Below, piece after piece: positions 33,340 through 44,884 of a stretch of DNA of 64,000 nucleotides. The notes below the pieces were generated by a model, which was not told the origin of the DNA, made no database searches, and saw only the letters and a program-made list of their open reading frames with translations. Numbering within the stretch: position 1 is the first letter of the stretch; the number at the start of each line of letters is the position of its first letter. The stretch is taken from the NCBI RefSeq assembly GCF_963678635.1, contig NC_087065.1, forward strand, positions 69,566,956 to 69,630,955, written 5' to 3'. The stretch comes from Symsagittifera roscoffensis (taxonomy: Eukaryota > Xenacoelomorpha > Acoela > Convolutidae). Made by a program: the position numbers and the translations under genes.

Positions 33340-35030
33340 AGATTTAAATGCGGGCTTCACTATCTCGCTATCTTTAAGCTTTTTCACCGTATTATTTTTG
33401 CATGTTTAACAAGTGAATTTTTCACGTAAGCTATATCGAATTTTGCAATGGTTAAGATTTTTTTTTCGATTATCCAGTTTGAATTTAGTGTTTATTTCAC
33501 CAAGTTTTAAAGTAGCAAATCAATTGTGGGATGAAATTACGAAGTTATGAGGTTGCGAATTCTGTCGCCAATTATGAGTACCCAGTTGGTTATAGCTAGT
33601 GAGATACGACGGTTGTTGTATTTTTGTCAAATTTTTTTCAGAAAACTTCAATTGAAAAATAATTTACAAAACTTGAAAATCCCAACCCTGTAGTTGGGTG
33701 TTGTCAGAGTACTCTCAAAGATTGCGAATTTTGTCTATTATTTATTTAAATGCGGGCTTCACTTTTCTCGCCCAATTTAAGCTTTTTCAACGTTTTATTT
33801 TTGCATGCTTAACGAAAAAAAATTTTCACGCGTAAGCTATATCGTATATTGCAATGGTTAATAATTTTTTTCTGATTTTCAGTTTAAATGAAGTGTTTCT
33901 TTCACCGAGTTTTAAATAAGCAGTGCGATAGTGGGATGCTGTAGGGCTTCCCAAGAGGTTGGGAATTTTACTTATAATTATGAATGCCCAAATCTTTTTA
34001 GTGTACGAGATATGACTGCCTTCGTGATTTTTTCAAAAATTTTAAGAAAACTCAAATTACAAAATAGGTTAAAAAACTTGAAATTCCCAACCCTGTAGCT
34101 GGGTGCTGTAGATATAAAATTTTCAAAACTTTCGAAACTCCCATCTTTATAGTGAGGCTCTCTCAGGGTTTTCTTAGTTGTTGCGAATCTTGCCTCCAAA
34201 TATTACTGCTCAAATCCTTGTTGTTTTCGAGATATGAAACTTTTTGTGATTTTTTCAAGCAAATTTCTGGAAATTTAGGTTTTTCCAAAATTTGAAAATC
34301 CCAACCCTGTAGGTGGCGTCTGCAAGGGTAATCTCAGGGTTTGAGAATCTTATCTCCAAATATGACTGCTCAAATCCTTGTATTTTTTGAGATTTAACGT
34401 TTTTGTGATTTAAAAAAAAAATTCAGAAAACTTAATTTTATTTTTTTTTTTTCAAAATTTGAAGTTACCAAATTTTGAAAAAATCACGAAGGCATTTTTA
34501 TTCCTTCGTGGAATAAAAATGCCTTCGGATATAAGATTCGCAAACCCTGATAAGATTCGTCAGGGTTTGCGAATCTTATCTCCAAATATGACTGCTCAAA
34601 TCCTTGTATTTTTTGAGATTTAACGTTTTTGTGATTTAAAAAAAAATTTCAGAAAACTTAATTTTTTTTTTTTTTTTTTAAATTTGAATTTACCAACTCA
34701 GTAGTTGGGTGCTGTCTGGGTTTTCTGAGGGATTGTGAATCTTGCCTCCAAATATCATTGCTCAATTTTTTGTATTTTTTCCTAATATGACGTTTTTTGT
34801 GATGTTTTCAGAAGTTTTTCAGAAAACATAAATTTATTTTTTTGTCTCAAAGTTTGATTTTCCCAACGCTGTAGTTGGGTACTGTAAGAATACCCTGAGG
34901 AGTTGCAAAGATATAAAAAAAACTTCACAAGTTTTATTGTTTTTCAAAACTTGAGTGAAACATTTAACGAAATTTGAAACTACCAACCCTGTAATTGGGT
35001 GCTGTCAGAGTACACTCAAAAGATGCACTT
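33340..35030. repeat. Satellite-like array with AACCCTGTAGTTGGG units
   Basis: Starts with a 402-bp duplication: TGCGGGCTTCAC at 33349 and again at 33751. It continues as shorter units marked by CCCAACCCTGTAGTTGGGTG, itself a small hairpin, near 33682, 34087, 34298, 34690, 34861 and 34981. The unit also contains CAGGGTTTG(C/A)GAATCTTAT, CTCCAAATATGACTGCTC and TTTTTGTGATTT. Units at 34335 and 34561 are nearly identical (226 bp apart); others are diverged. Confidence 0.75.
34487..34579. repeat. Two adjacent perfect hairpins
   Basis: First: 18-bp arms at 34487-34504 and 34510-34527 (CGAAGGCATTTTTATTCC and complement), loop 5. Second: 20-bp arms at 34531-34550 and 34560-34579 (ATAAGATTCGCAAACCCTGA and complement), loop 9. 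The second uses the satellite's own CAGGGTTTGCGAATCTTAT word folded back, which suggests replication template switching. Confidence 0.9.
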
Positions 35031-35796
35031 TCCAATATGTGCGGTTTGTATGAATTGTTAAAAATTCGAAGCACTCGAGCTGCGCTACATGCTAGTCTTT
35101 TTTTAAAATTTTGCCAGACACTAGTAGTGAAAATCGCTGCTGCAAAAATAGGGTTATCTAGGGCTTTATTTTGACCAGGCGAAGGTTTCGCTTTGGCGTA
35201 TATTGGCTTCAAAACTTGATTCGATGTTTTTTTTGCTTTGATCGAGCAGTTTACCGATTTCTATTTCACATTGTAGTCGTTTATATCTGCAATTTTTTTT
35301 AGCATTTTGATAAAAATATGACAAGTTGTTGATGAAACTATTTAAGAGGATCTGGCGGGATCAAAGCTTGAAACATTTTGTTTTTGAAGGGTTAGTTGCC
35401 AGACAATCGGAATTGGTTTAATTAGATGTTCCTTAGTCGGCTTTAAAAAGAATTGCAACAAAGGTTGTACATTTGAAGAATCCAAATTCTGAAATACACA
35501 GCCTGACTGGCATTGAATGGTGAAGTTCCGCAGAAATTGTTGGAAGTTACTCAGAAAAGCAAACCCTCACCCGCGATAACGTTGCTGGAATCGCTGAAAA
35601 GTTTTATTGGAACAGCCAATTTTAAAGGACCTTATTTTGTTGATTGAATGTAGAATAGTGAGAATATATGTAAGGCGAAAAGTTTAAACACAATTCTAGT
35701 CAGTTGCAAAGAACATAGCAAAAAGTGCGTACACGTACATTGTTACTTACATTATTACTCACTTTTTTTTTCAATTGCTCTTTGGAAAACTAATAC

Positions 35797-36035
35797 GGGG
35801 CAGTACAACAGTGCCGAAAATGAAAAAGTGTCCAACAGTACCGAAACTATTTTCGGCACATTTGTACTTCGGCACTTCTGCTGCCCTTAGAGGGGTATTC
35901 AACTGCAGTGCCGAAGTACAAGAGTGCCGAAAATAAAATTGTTGTTTAACAGTGCCGAAAACCATCAATTTTCGGCACTGTTGAACACTTTTTCATTTTC
36001 GGCACTGTTGTACTTCGGCACTGTTGAACGCCCCC
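35797..36035. mobile_element. Inverted-repeat MITE with 8-bp target duplication
   Basis: 239 bp, starting GGGGCAGTACAACAGTGCCG and ending CACTGTTGAACGCCCCC; the ends are inverted repeats. ACTAATAC occurs immediately on both sides (35789-35796 and 36036-36043), a clean 8-bp target duplication. Inside are about ten GTGCCGAA/TTCGGCAC words forming two side-by-side fold-back structures (about 35797-35886 and 35893-36035). No coding capacity. An 8-bp duplication points to hAT- or P-like mobilisation. Confidence 0.88.
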
Positions 36036-36043
36036 ACTAATAC

Positions 36044-36757
36044 TTACAAATTCTGTGTCCCATGACTGTAGCTGCGCTGTTCAATCGGTCTGCTACCGGC
36101 GCTTTTTTGCATGGTATTCTTTTTTCATCTGTTACTGATCAATTTTAATGGCATTAATATACAATTTGAATTCATGTCAACTTGTTAAAAACTATTTGTT
36201 GTCAGTCAGTTTTAACGCTTCTTATATTTGCATCTTATGGCTAAGTTTCCATTTTATTAAGTGAAACAAGTTAACCTTAGCATAAAGATAAAATAGCATA
36301 AAAATTGAAATTTTTGAGTAGAAGCTCAATTACATATTAGCCAATCAGATTTCCCGATACTACTTCTAGCCAAATTCTTCCGGCTATCTATCTTATTGTT
36401 TTATATGGCTATGACTAAAAGTTCCTCCAGTTTTTTCAGAACCACGATATGAACTGTTCTTCCGGAATAGCAAATTTAGTGTTAAAAAGCACGCGATAAC
36501 ACCTTAATAAGGCTAGAAAAAATGTTATGCTATTTTATACAGCCCCGTGAAATAACAGTTATTAATATTAACAAATATTTGAATAATGTATTTGAGCAAA
36601 ATTTGCAGCCTAGATTTATAAAAATACGGCGTTTAACGAACTAAACTTCCTTCACTAGAAACTTGTCTACAATTCAATTATTTGATTTTCTTGTCGCGGA
36701 TGACATTTTTGTTTTGATTTAACACTTTTTAATTGCAGTTTTAGATAACAGTTTTTA
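36044..36757. promoter_or_regulatory. Upstream region of the TRIM-like gene
   Basis: AT-rich, non-coding. TTTTTAATTGCAG ending at 36738 is a good splice acceptor 19 bases before the ATG, so a 5' untranslated exon may lie upstream. No core promoter element is identified with confidence. Confidence 0.35.
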
Positions 36758-37918
36758 ATGTCTTCAACAAATGAGGGATGGGAGTGTTCGATCTGCACTG
36801 AAGTTCTTCTAGACCCCCGCGTACTTCCATGTGGACACTCCTTCTGCTCCCCTCCTCGAAGGTGTCTCCAATCTTTGCTCCTCGAACCCGAAAAAGTCTT
36901 CAAATGTGCCTTGTGCAACAAAACACACAAAGTCAACCTATCAGATCTGATTCCTCTTTACGGGATCCGGGATGCATTGCAGAGCATGTCAACGTCCATG
37001 ACTCAAGCGTCCAAAGCTGAATCATCGTCCAAAAAGAGATCTGAGAAGTTTCCAACCTGCAGCACCCATCCTCTGAACGACTTGACAATGTGGTGTAGCG
37101 ACTGCGCTGTTGCTGTGTGTTCAATTTGCCTCGATCAAAACCACGAAGAGCACAGTATGAAAAGTTATAAATCAATTTTGAGGAAGGAGGCCCTTAAAAT
37201 TCAGGACAAATTTGAACAAATTCGAAAGAGCGAAGTTGTGTCGGAGTCCAACTTGTCAAAATTACAGTCTGAACTGGGAAAGCACAAAAAAATAGCGAAT
37301 GATTTGACGATTAAATTGACAAAACTTAAGGAACTGAAAGCGTTTCAAGAAAGTTACGACCAAAACAGCGCCGAATTTTCCTCGTTCTGTGCCGGAGAAG
37401 AGTCTAACTTCGATTTGAGAAACGTTGATATTTTCTCGAAATGTCTCAGAATATCGCAAGATGAATTGAGTTCTCTTAAAAACAACCCAGAAGCTGAAAA
37501 TAAAGATTCGTTGAAATTCGGCGCGCTTTTTCACACAATTCGGAATCTGAAGGCAAGCAAAGAGTTCTGCTCGGGGTCTTTAGTAACCGGAGATCACAGA
37601 TTTTGGGTGTCCTGTTTGCGTTGCGATGTCGGGGAAGGTGAATCGCTCTTTCTCTTTCTGCATTGCGAACCGATTGATTTGAGTAAATTGAGTCATGGAT
37701 GGGGTGCTAATGTACGTTATAAACTGACATTGGTAAACTGGAGGTCTACGGAACAGTCGATTTGGATCGAAAATACGAAGAATTTTTCGCATAAAGAGAC
37801 TTGTTACGGAGAGAGTGTAATAAAATGGAAGTCGCTACTGGACCATGAAAAAAACTGGCTTTCTGGAAACGACAGAATTTTTGTAGAGTGTGAACTTTAT
37901 GAAATTGATGCAAACTGA
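36758..37918 (+). CDS. TRIM-like RING/B-box/coiled-coil/MATH protein, single coding exon
   Basis: 386 aa; likely E3 ubiquitin ligase. RING at 10-53: C10, C13, C25, H27, C30, C36, C50, C53. The loop CGHSFCSPPRRC places five residues between the fourth and fifth zinc ligands instead of the usual two. B-box type 2 at about 101-132: C101, H104, C113, C116, C121, C124, H129, H132. A Lys/Glu-rich coiled coil follows at about 140-210. The C-terminal 130 residues look like a MATH/TRAF fold (HTIRNLKASKEFCSG, FWVSCLRC, LFLFLHCEP, HGWGANVRYKLTLVNW, FVECELYEI), as in TRIM37, rather than B30.2/SPRY or NHL. In the family the RING recruits E2 enzymes and the MATH domain binds partners. ATG 36758 directly precedes the RING. 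No intron is present in the coding region, so a retrocopy or an intron-poor family expansion is possible. Closest named relative uncertain. Confidence 0.88.
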   Translation: MSSTNEGWECSICTEVLLDPRVLPCGHSFCSPPRRCLQSLLLEPEKVFKCALCNKTHKVNLSDLIPLYGIRDALQSMSTSMTQASKAESSSKKRSEKFPTCSTHPLNDLTMWCSDCAVAVCSICLDQNHEEHSMKSYKSILRKEALKIQDKFEQIRKSEVVSESNLSKLQSELGKHKKIANDLTIKLTKLKELKAFQESYDQNSAEFSSFCAGEESNFDLRNVDIFSKCLRISQDELSSLKNNPEAENKDSLKFGALFHTIRNLKASKEFCSGSLVTGDHRFWVSCLRCDVGEGESLFLFLHCEPIDLSKLSHGWGANVRYKLTLVNWRSTEQSIWIENTKNFSHKETCYGESVIKWKSLLDHEKNWLSGNDRIFVECELYEIDAN

Positions 37919-38144
37919 TAATGAATGTCTTGAAATTATCAAAATATCCTAGATTTTATTCTTTTAGTTCTATTTTTCAATCATCTGTAGTGTTTTTGTT
38001 GTAAAAATATTTTTCAGCTCTAGTGTTTTGGTTAATAGACGAAAAACTGCTGAAAATGGTAGTAGGATGATTAGATGATATTTTTGGAATTGTTGCGTTG
38101 TTGCTTCGGAATTTGAAATACGACCAAAAGGAAATTTGCATGAC

Positions 38145-38150
38145 AATAAA
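38145..38150 (+). promoter_or_regulatory. Polyadenylation signal AATAAA for the TRIM-like gene
   Basis: First canonical AATAAA after the stop at 37918, 227 bases downstream. Confidence 0.5.
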
Positions 38151-39095
38151 CCGATTCCATTGGAAGTTGGTGATATTTACCTGATTTTGAGCAAGACTGA
38201 AAAAATTCAACCTTATTTTCACCCAATGTTTGATACTTGCTCGAAATCATGTGAATTGATTCGGTGAATACCGTCAGCTTAGCCTAGAAACAGGCTGAAC
38301 TCCGTTGGGTTAGCTCGTTTAACTTGTCTTTTACTTATCGTTCATCTGTCGAAGTAGGGCTTCAACTTAATATAAAATAAGACAACCGTAACATGTTTTT
38401 GCATCTTAGAAATTCGTGGTAATAGTTTTCTGCAGTCAAAGAACGAAGGTCCATTAGGTGTTTTTGTTTCGACCAATCTTGCCGTAGGATGTTTTTTCCA
38501 AAAATCAAGTAACACAAATGAGCGTCAGGTAAGATACAGTGATAGTGATATATCATATTGAATGAAGTATTTTCTGTCGTGATTCTAATAAACTTTTATA
38601 AATTGTCGAGAAAAGTTGGTCTGATTGTATCCGTTTTCAGTTGTTTTTTAGCTGGAGGTTTTTCATACCGACTCTTAAGGATTTCAATTACCCTTTGCCC
38701 TTATTTGTTTTCCGAACAGTTTCAGCATTTTAGGTCTTACTTAAACAATACATTTATTTCGGTCTTTGATTTTTTTGTTCCTTTTTTTCTGAGAGTCAAA
38801 ATTATCGCCCAAAGTGGATTTTTTCTAGCTGTTTGATTAATTTCGGCAATGTTTTGAATTGTCAAAATCAGGTATATTCGAAATGTTTTCTTTCTAGCAA
38901 AATGTTTCTAAAAGCTATCCAACAGTTTACCGCTATTTACAATACTGTGTTAGAAATTGCAGATTGTAACTCTTTTCACTCAAAGAATTTTTTTTCAATC
39001 TTTTCAAGCGTCCTTCGGACCTATTTTGACAGTTTATCTGTAATTGATGTTTAATAAGAATTCAACCAACATGTTAATTAATTACTTCCGCTGCA
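38151..39095. other. Intergenic, no gene recognised
   Basis: ORFs at 38558-38836 and 38833-39054 are hydrophobic and T-rich with no recognised domain. No repeat match seen. Confidence 0.35.
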
Positions 39096-39099
39096 CAGA

Positions 39100-39400
39100 T
39101 CCATTCATACTTTCATTCATTCATCCATGTATTCAGCCATCGTTCCAACCATCGTTATATCTAGCAATGTATCCAACCAGCCCTTCATCCAATCAGACAT
39201 CGTACCAGCCATCCCTCAATTCATCTAGCCAGCCATCTATCCAGCTAGTCTTCCATCTAGCCCTCCAACCAACCAGTCATCCATCGAACCAGCCATTAAT
39301 CCATCGAAGCAGCCATCCATCAGTTCATCACTCCAATCAGTCATCCAGCCAACTAGCCATCCATTCTTTCATCTATCCTGCCATTCATGCATCCATCGAC
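39100..39400 (+). repeat. Degenerate CCAT/CCAGCCATC-type microsatellite
   Basis: About 300 bp of imperfect CATC/CCAG/CCAT tetranucleotides on a C-rich strand with almost no G runs. It creates an artefactual Ser/Pro/Gln/His-rich ORF (39044-39442), which I do not call a gene. Confidence 0.85.
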
Positions 39401-40435
39401 CTGTACTTGTACATGTACTTGATTCATTGCCCAAGTATTTGATTATTTTAATTTCATCGGCTATTCTATGATGAGTTATAATGAAGTAGTATCCATAGCC
39501 AATTAATCTCTAGAAAACCTGTGTACGGCAAATATGACCAATTTTCTTAGACCCATTTAGGTAGTTAATTTGTCCCCTAAAATCTAGCTGAATGGTCTCA
39601 TTGGGTTCCTCAAGTTGGGCTACTAACCAATTTGTCCGTTGGGTATTTTAGTTTGGCTACTATACTAAGCAATATGTCCGTTGGGTATTTTCGCTTCTGT
39701 ACACCGGAAACAAAAGTTTCCCTTTGCTGCTAGACTCTTATAACTGTATGGGACAAAAGGTCCCGGGCTGCACTAACCATATTGGGTTTTCCGTGATGGC
39801 AGTAATGTATTCTCGCTTCGATGCGAACTTAAAATAGTAGTGGGATAATTAATCGGCCGTCGAGCCAAACGTGTTTGAAATTTTTTGCGACTCAATTATT
39901 TCCTTGCTCTACGTTTTTTAAGCCTTGTGACAAAATTTAAACGAAAAACTCGAATAGGGCGCTTTTGCTCAAACTACCGGATTTTTCTCTGACCGCCAGA
40001 TCGTAGGCCAACTGTGCCCTCTTTGCAAATTCTAACAGTGCCTTAATTGGTGTTTGCACATTTTTTCTAGCTCTAATATCATCAACCTTGCTGTTTTCTT
40101 AATAGCTGGATTAATTGCGGCAATAATTTCCGGTTAATTGGGATAATGAAGCAAATTTCTTACCAACCTTAGTTCCCAGGAAGGTTGCACTAATTTTTTT
40201 GCTGTGAATTAGCGGTCGGTAGCACTTTGATCGGAATTTTAAATTACTCTGTGATACGGTTTTAAACTTAAAATCTCCAATACTTCAAGCAAAAGAGTCT
40301 ACTCGGGTTTTTTTTTGTTTCACCTCTGTCACCGGGTTCAACAAAAAGATCTAAACAAACAGGAATTTTACTCTTACGTGAATTTCAAATACCGGAATTG
40401 AAATTTAATTTAATTGTTCCGACCATTGAAATTGA
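39401..40435. other. Intergenic with a small direct repeat
   Basis: TGTCCGTTGGGTATTTT occurs twice (about 39632 and 39673), each preceded by a TTGGGCTACTA/TTGGCTACTA-like block. Otherwise nothing recognised. Confidence 0.45.
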
Positions 40436-40760
40436 GGAGGAAATATGTATTCGGATGTGTTTTAATTTTTTCTTTTTGTTTTCCACGCAAAATCAGGTAC
40501 CACAAATAATCAACAGACTGAGTTGAATGATGTCTCATACTCAAGCCCTTTTAGTCGTGATTCGCACAACATAAAAAAATCCTTAATTTTTTTTACTAGC
40601 GTCGAGAAAAACCAGCTTAAGTTTTTTAGTTTTTCGTCTAATTTCGAGCGAGTGAGCAGGCTTATAATAGCTTGTTTATATTTGTTCAAGCCTTGAAAAT
40701 TTAGTTTTATTCAAGTAATGTTAATTTTTCTATTTGTAGTGCCCTATTAGGTATCAAAAG
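40436..40760 (+). repeat. Family D repeat, copy 1
   Basis: Shares ATTCGG(A/G)TGTGTTTTA, AAAATCAG(G/C)TACCACAAAT, TCGAGAA(A/G)AACC, TTTCGTC(T/G)AATTTCGAGC and GAGTGA(G/A)CAGGCTTA in order with 63020-63420; a more diverged relative lies at 47085-47390. Confidence 0.65.
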
Positions 40761-41124
40761 ATTAAAAATTTCAGAAAAAAATTGAAAAATTCTAAAAAAA
40801 ACTAATAATTTTTCTACAAAAACAGTTTTTCAATTTGCTATCTTACTATGACTGTCAAATATGACTAAGTCTTAGGTTTTGTTCTGATCATTTTATTGTA
40901 ACACGCAGAAAAAACGACACAAATTTGAAAAAAAAAATTGTCTTCGATATTTTTTTAAAAACTATGGTCGGAACATTCTGCGCTTCTTGCAGAGTAACTA
41001 GCTATCTTGTCTTCAGTTTTTCTTGCTTGTCTGCACTCTTTTTTGTTGGGATTTTTTAACTATATTATCTCTCGGGTACCTAGTTACGAATATCCCCCTA
41101 TAAAGAAATATATTAACGGTAAAG

Positions 41125-41460
41125 CATATCACTTTTCGGCTTTTTAACTAGCAATTTGCGACGAAATTTTAAAAAGTCATTGAAAAAATATTGTTGCCTG
41201 AGCTCAAATTTAAAAAGATGTTTCATCTGTGATTATGTTTCCTAAAACAATGGGAGTTTAAAGATTGCAAACTTGGGACAAATAAAGTGGGATATTTTTC
41301 GTGCTGTAAACGCGTAAGCGAAGGCTTAATCCGTATTAGAAATCGTTGCAATAAAATTTGAGGCGTGCTGGTTCATCTTTTTAATAATTTGCTATTTGCA
41401 AAAACTATCGCTGTGTACTTAACATGGCGTGTGGAGATGATTTTCAAAAAAATTTTATTC
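41125..41460 (-). repeat. Family H internal fragment
   Basis: Interior of family H in the 15312 orientation: TTTTTAACTAGCAATTTGCG, GGGAGTTTAAAGATTGCAAA, AACGCGTAAGCG and GGCGTGTGGAGATGATTTTC. The 5' end is missing. A separate family H end in the opposite orientation begins at 41708 (AACAAGACTGCTCATATTAG to about 41760). Confidence 0.6.
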
Positions 41461-41633
41461 AGTTTTTTATTGAAAGTTACATCAATTATTTTATTTTGAA
41501 TATCTCTATAGAAATGAAAATGCAGTCGTATCATCCAGGACTTTGCACTGATATGAGCAGTTTCATTCAGTTGTTCCAAAGGATTGATGATTTGAAAAAA
41601 TTAAAACAAAAATTTCGGATAAACCGTACAATT

Positions 41634-41651
41634 TCCCCCCCCCCCCCCCCA
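41634..41651 (+). repeat. Poly-C tract
   Basis: A run of about 17 C between the two family H fragments. Confidence 0.85.
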
Positions 41652-42229
41652 CTCCCGTTCAATTTTTGTTTTATCTTTTAAAAATCATCAACTCTTTGGT
41701 ACAATTGAACAAGACTGCTCATATTAGTTTAAAACCCTGAATGTTCCGACTCCATTTTCATTTCTATGGAGAAATTTAAAATCAAATAATTGTTGTTAAC
41801 TTCATCAAAAAAACTGAAAAAAAGTCAAAATTTCTATTTTGAATAAGAAATTTTCATAAGCTAACTTTGAGTGCAGCCTCGGTTCGTAATACTACTTTAA
41901 TCTAGGTAATTAACAGCATTTAGATGCCATCCCGCATAAAAATTGTTTCAACTTTTTTATTTGCGCGTTTGTATGAAAATCATATTTTCAACAGAATTGT
42001 TTTTCAGAATTTAAAATTGCTAAGGCAGGGTATTCTACTGTTGGTCACTTAGTAGAAGTAGAGAAACGAAGATACGGTTGATACAAAGTTTCTAAGCGTA
42101 AAAATTTTATGTTTTGATGTATGGGTTTCAGGTATTCTTTTTGATGATCAAAAATTCTGAGAGATAGACAAATTTTAGCTCCGCGCATATGCTTACTACT
42201 TTCAAAATTAAACAAAAAACTGATCTAAT

Positions 42230-43350
42230 TGGAAAAGGGGTAGGTTTTGATTAGATTGGAGTTAATCTCGCAAGAAAATAAAATTTCATCAGCACATTGA
42301 TCGAGTGAAAATCTAAATTTTTATAAGTCGTTTGGTTTTTTGTTGCAAAAGAGAAAATTTTAAACAGGACAGCAGTTAATAGTTGCCTCTAAAAGTTATG
42401 TTTAACCAACGTTGTATTCTACCAACCAAAGAGATTTTGCGTTGATTAGTCCCATTCACGGTATATATATATATAAACATAAGCTATTTGCATTAGTTAG
42501 AAAAATCGAGTAATTCAAATTTTCACATGGAACCAGTTAGATTTTGCGCAATTTCTGCACTTTCCTTTGCTGATTGTGTAAAATTTAATCCTCAAAAAAA
42601 GGAAAGTTTTGGCAAAAAAAAATGAAACTTGAAACTAATTCTAGAACGGAAATTTTGATCTGAATTTCTAGTGAAAGGAGAGAATATTTTTTTTCAAAGT
42701 CATTAATTTTTTCAATGAGAACGCTGAATATTTAAAAGTTTAATTTGCACAAATTGGCGTCAATTTCTCCCGAAGCAAACCAGCATATGTAGAAAATGAG
42801 ACAAACCGTCAACAGCAATCACTGGTTTTGAACAAACTTGATTAGTTTGAGATATTTGAAGTTTGTGAAAGTCTAGAAAAAAGATGAGGACAGTTTGCGA
42901 TGCTATCAACACAGTTCTTGTCAAAATTTACTGGCAGTTACCCTAACAAAATTTTTCATGACTGTTTAAAGCCAGGAATTTTGATCAGACTGAATAAAAA
43001 TTGCAAAATTTGTGCCAGTTTTTAAGGTGGGAAAATTAAACTTTAAGATATGTAATGCTCTCTCTCACGCAGCAATCGTTTTTGATAGAAGTAAAAAAAA
43101 CCAAGATCATGATTTATTATTGTTTAAAAAAATTTAAGAAATACGTGTCAGACTTCTCCTTACTGACACTGAATTAGATAAGGGGCAGGTTTTGATTAGT
43201 TCATCTCGCAGGAAATTGAAAACTCATCAGCACATTGATCGAGTGAAAAAACTAAATTTTTCTAAGTCGTTTGGTTTTTTGTTGCAACAGAGAAAATTTT
43301 AAACAGGACAGCAGTTAATAGTTGCCTCTAAAAGTTATGTTCAACCAATC
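42230..43350. repeat. Pair of ~180-bp direct repeats about 945 bp apart
   Basis: About 42230-42410 and 43175-43350. Both contain AGGTTTTGATTAG, ATCAGCACATTGATCGAGTG, AAGTCGTTTGGTTTTTTGTT and CAGGACAGCAGTTAATAGTT, nearly identical at the 3' side. No coding sequence lies between, so very short LTRs of a stripped element or a tandem duplication are both possible. Confidence 0.75.
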
Positions 43351-44884
43351 GTCCAAAAAAAATTTTAGTTTATGCAAACACTGACAAATCCAAACTGTTT
43401 AAAGGCAATATGGAAATCAAAAGGCTAATTAATAACAATTTATCAGCGGAAGACGAGTTCATCCATAAATTCATTGAATGAAAACGAAAATTATACGATC
43501 AAATATTTCTTTCTTGAAATCATTCAGCCAGATATTTTTTATCTTGATAGTTTGAAATCATTGGGGAAAGCTATTCGTCAAAATTTTCATAACTGAACAA
43601 GAGATAAGATGTTTATATATAATAATTAAAGAAAAAATATAGTCAAAAGTTAAAATTAGGGGGAAATAAACTAGCAAGAGATTCTATGAGACCTGAATTG
43701 TTGTGAAAAACGTTTTCCCATGAATCAGTTCTTTGAACGTGGCTTCTTTGATTTAATTGAAAATTTTCAATCATAGGTTTTCGAAAAACTTCAATCTAGG
43801 AAACAATTTTTTTATGGGACATGCTTTGAGAGTTTTTTTTGCGTAATCATAAGACTCTGTTTCTGGTGGTTTATAGGTAATGGATGGAAAACATTATCCA
43901 GAAACCAAAAAAAAACTTAATGAAAGTTTTTAGAAAAGGGATTGCAAGAAGGGTAGAAAAAGGTGTATATTAAAAATATGTCTACCAATGGAACGATCCA
44001 TTGGATGTAAGAAATAAAACATGTTATTGTTCTCCGCTCAAGAAGACACCTGAAAACGGGACGTGCTGACCTAATGATATTCTCCCATGTGATTCAGATT
44101 CGATTTTGTTTATTCAAACAACTCTGAAGCTAGATATCGTTTGGAAATAATTTGTTATTGTTAATACTAGTACTATTATAATGATTTTGATTATTATAGG
44201 TCACAACTGGAGTGTGAAAGCGGAAAACTTAGTTTTTGAAAATTAAACATCTCAGAATTCGAAAACATAAAAGCGTCCCATCACAGAGGGGCTGATTTAG
44301 TGAGGTAACGTGGCAGCGAACGCTTACTGTTGCGTTTGACTGTCCCACTGTCCAAAGAATCCCCTTTTTGGTACTTTCTTACGATATCTGTGTTTGTCTG
44401 ACAGACCTAAAAGAGGACCAGTTTTGGTTAACCGACCGCGTGTTTAGTTAGGCATGATATCTCTCCCAATTATTTTTTTGTGTCTTGGAAGAGCTCGAGA
44501 AACCCAATGTTTTTGAGTGCCCTCAAAACTTTAAGGTCGCCGAACCAATTGATTGGTTTTTCGTGACTAAAAACATAAGTAAATAAGCACGATAAGAAGA
44601 GCAAATTTGAGCTAAGAGAAAAATCAGGCTATTTTTTACCTCCTTGACCAGGGCGTGATTAAGCAAATGCTTTTAATAACATTAGGCCAAATCTATATTT
44701 ATTTCTGCAGAAGGTTTGAAAAGTTTTTTGATGTTTCCATTTATATAACAAGGGCGAACATAAACTATGATTGATATTAGCAAATATAGTTCAGACAAAT
44801 ATTTGATTTATTTGATGGGAATAAACAAATATTTGAAGGTACTATTTGAGAGTAAAATCTCTTATTGTTCATTCTATTATTAAG
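43351..44884. other. Intergenic, upstream of the protease homologue
   Basis: AT-rich. A family E copy sits at about 44036-44230 (ACACCTGAAAACGGG and a TTATTA-rich centre, as in 19868-20080). No promoter element is called with confidence. Confidence 0.4.

Noticed and set aside
39044-39442. 132-aa Ser/Pro/Gln-rich open frame
   Set aside because: It is the translation of a degenerate CCAT/CCAG microsatellite; the composition follows the repeat and there is no start context or conserved domain.
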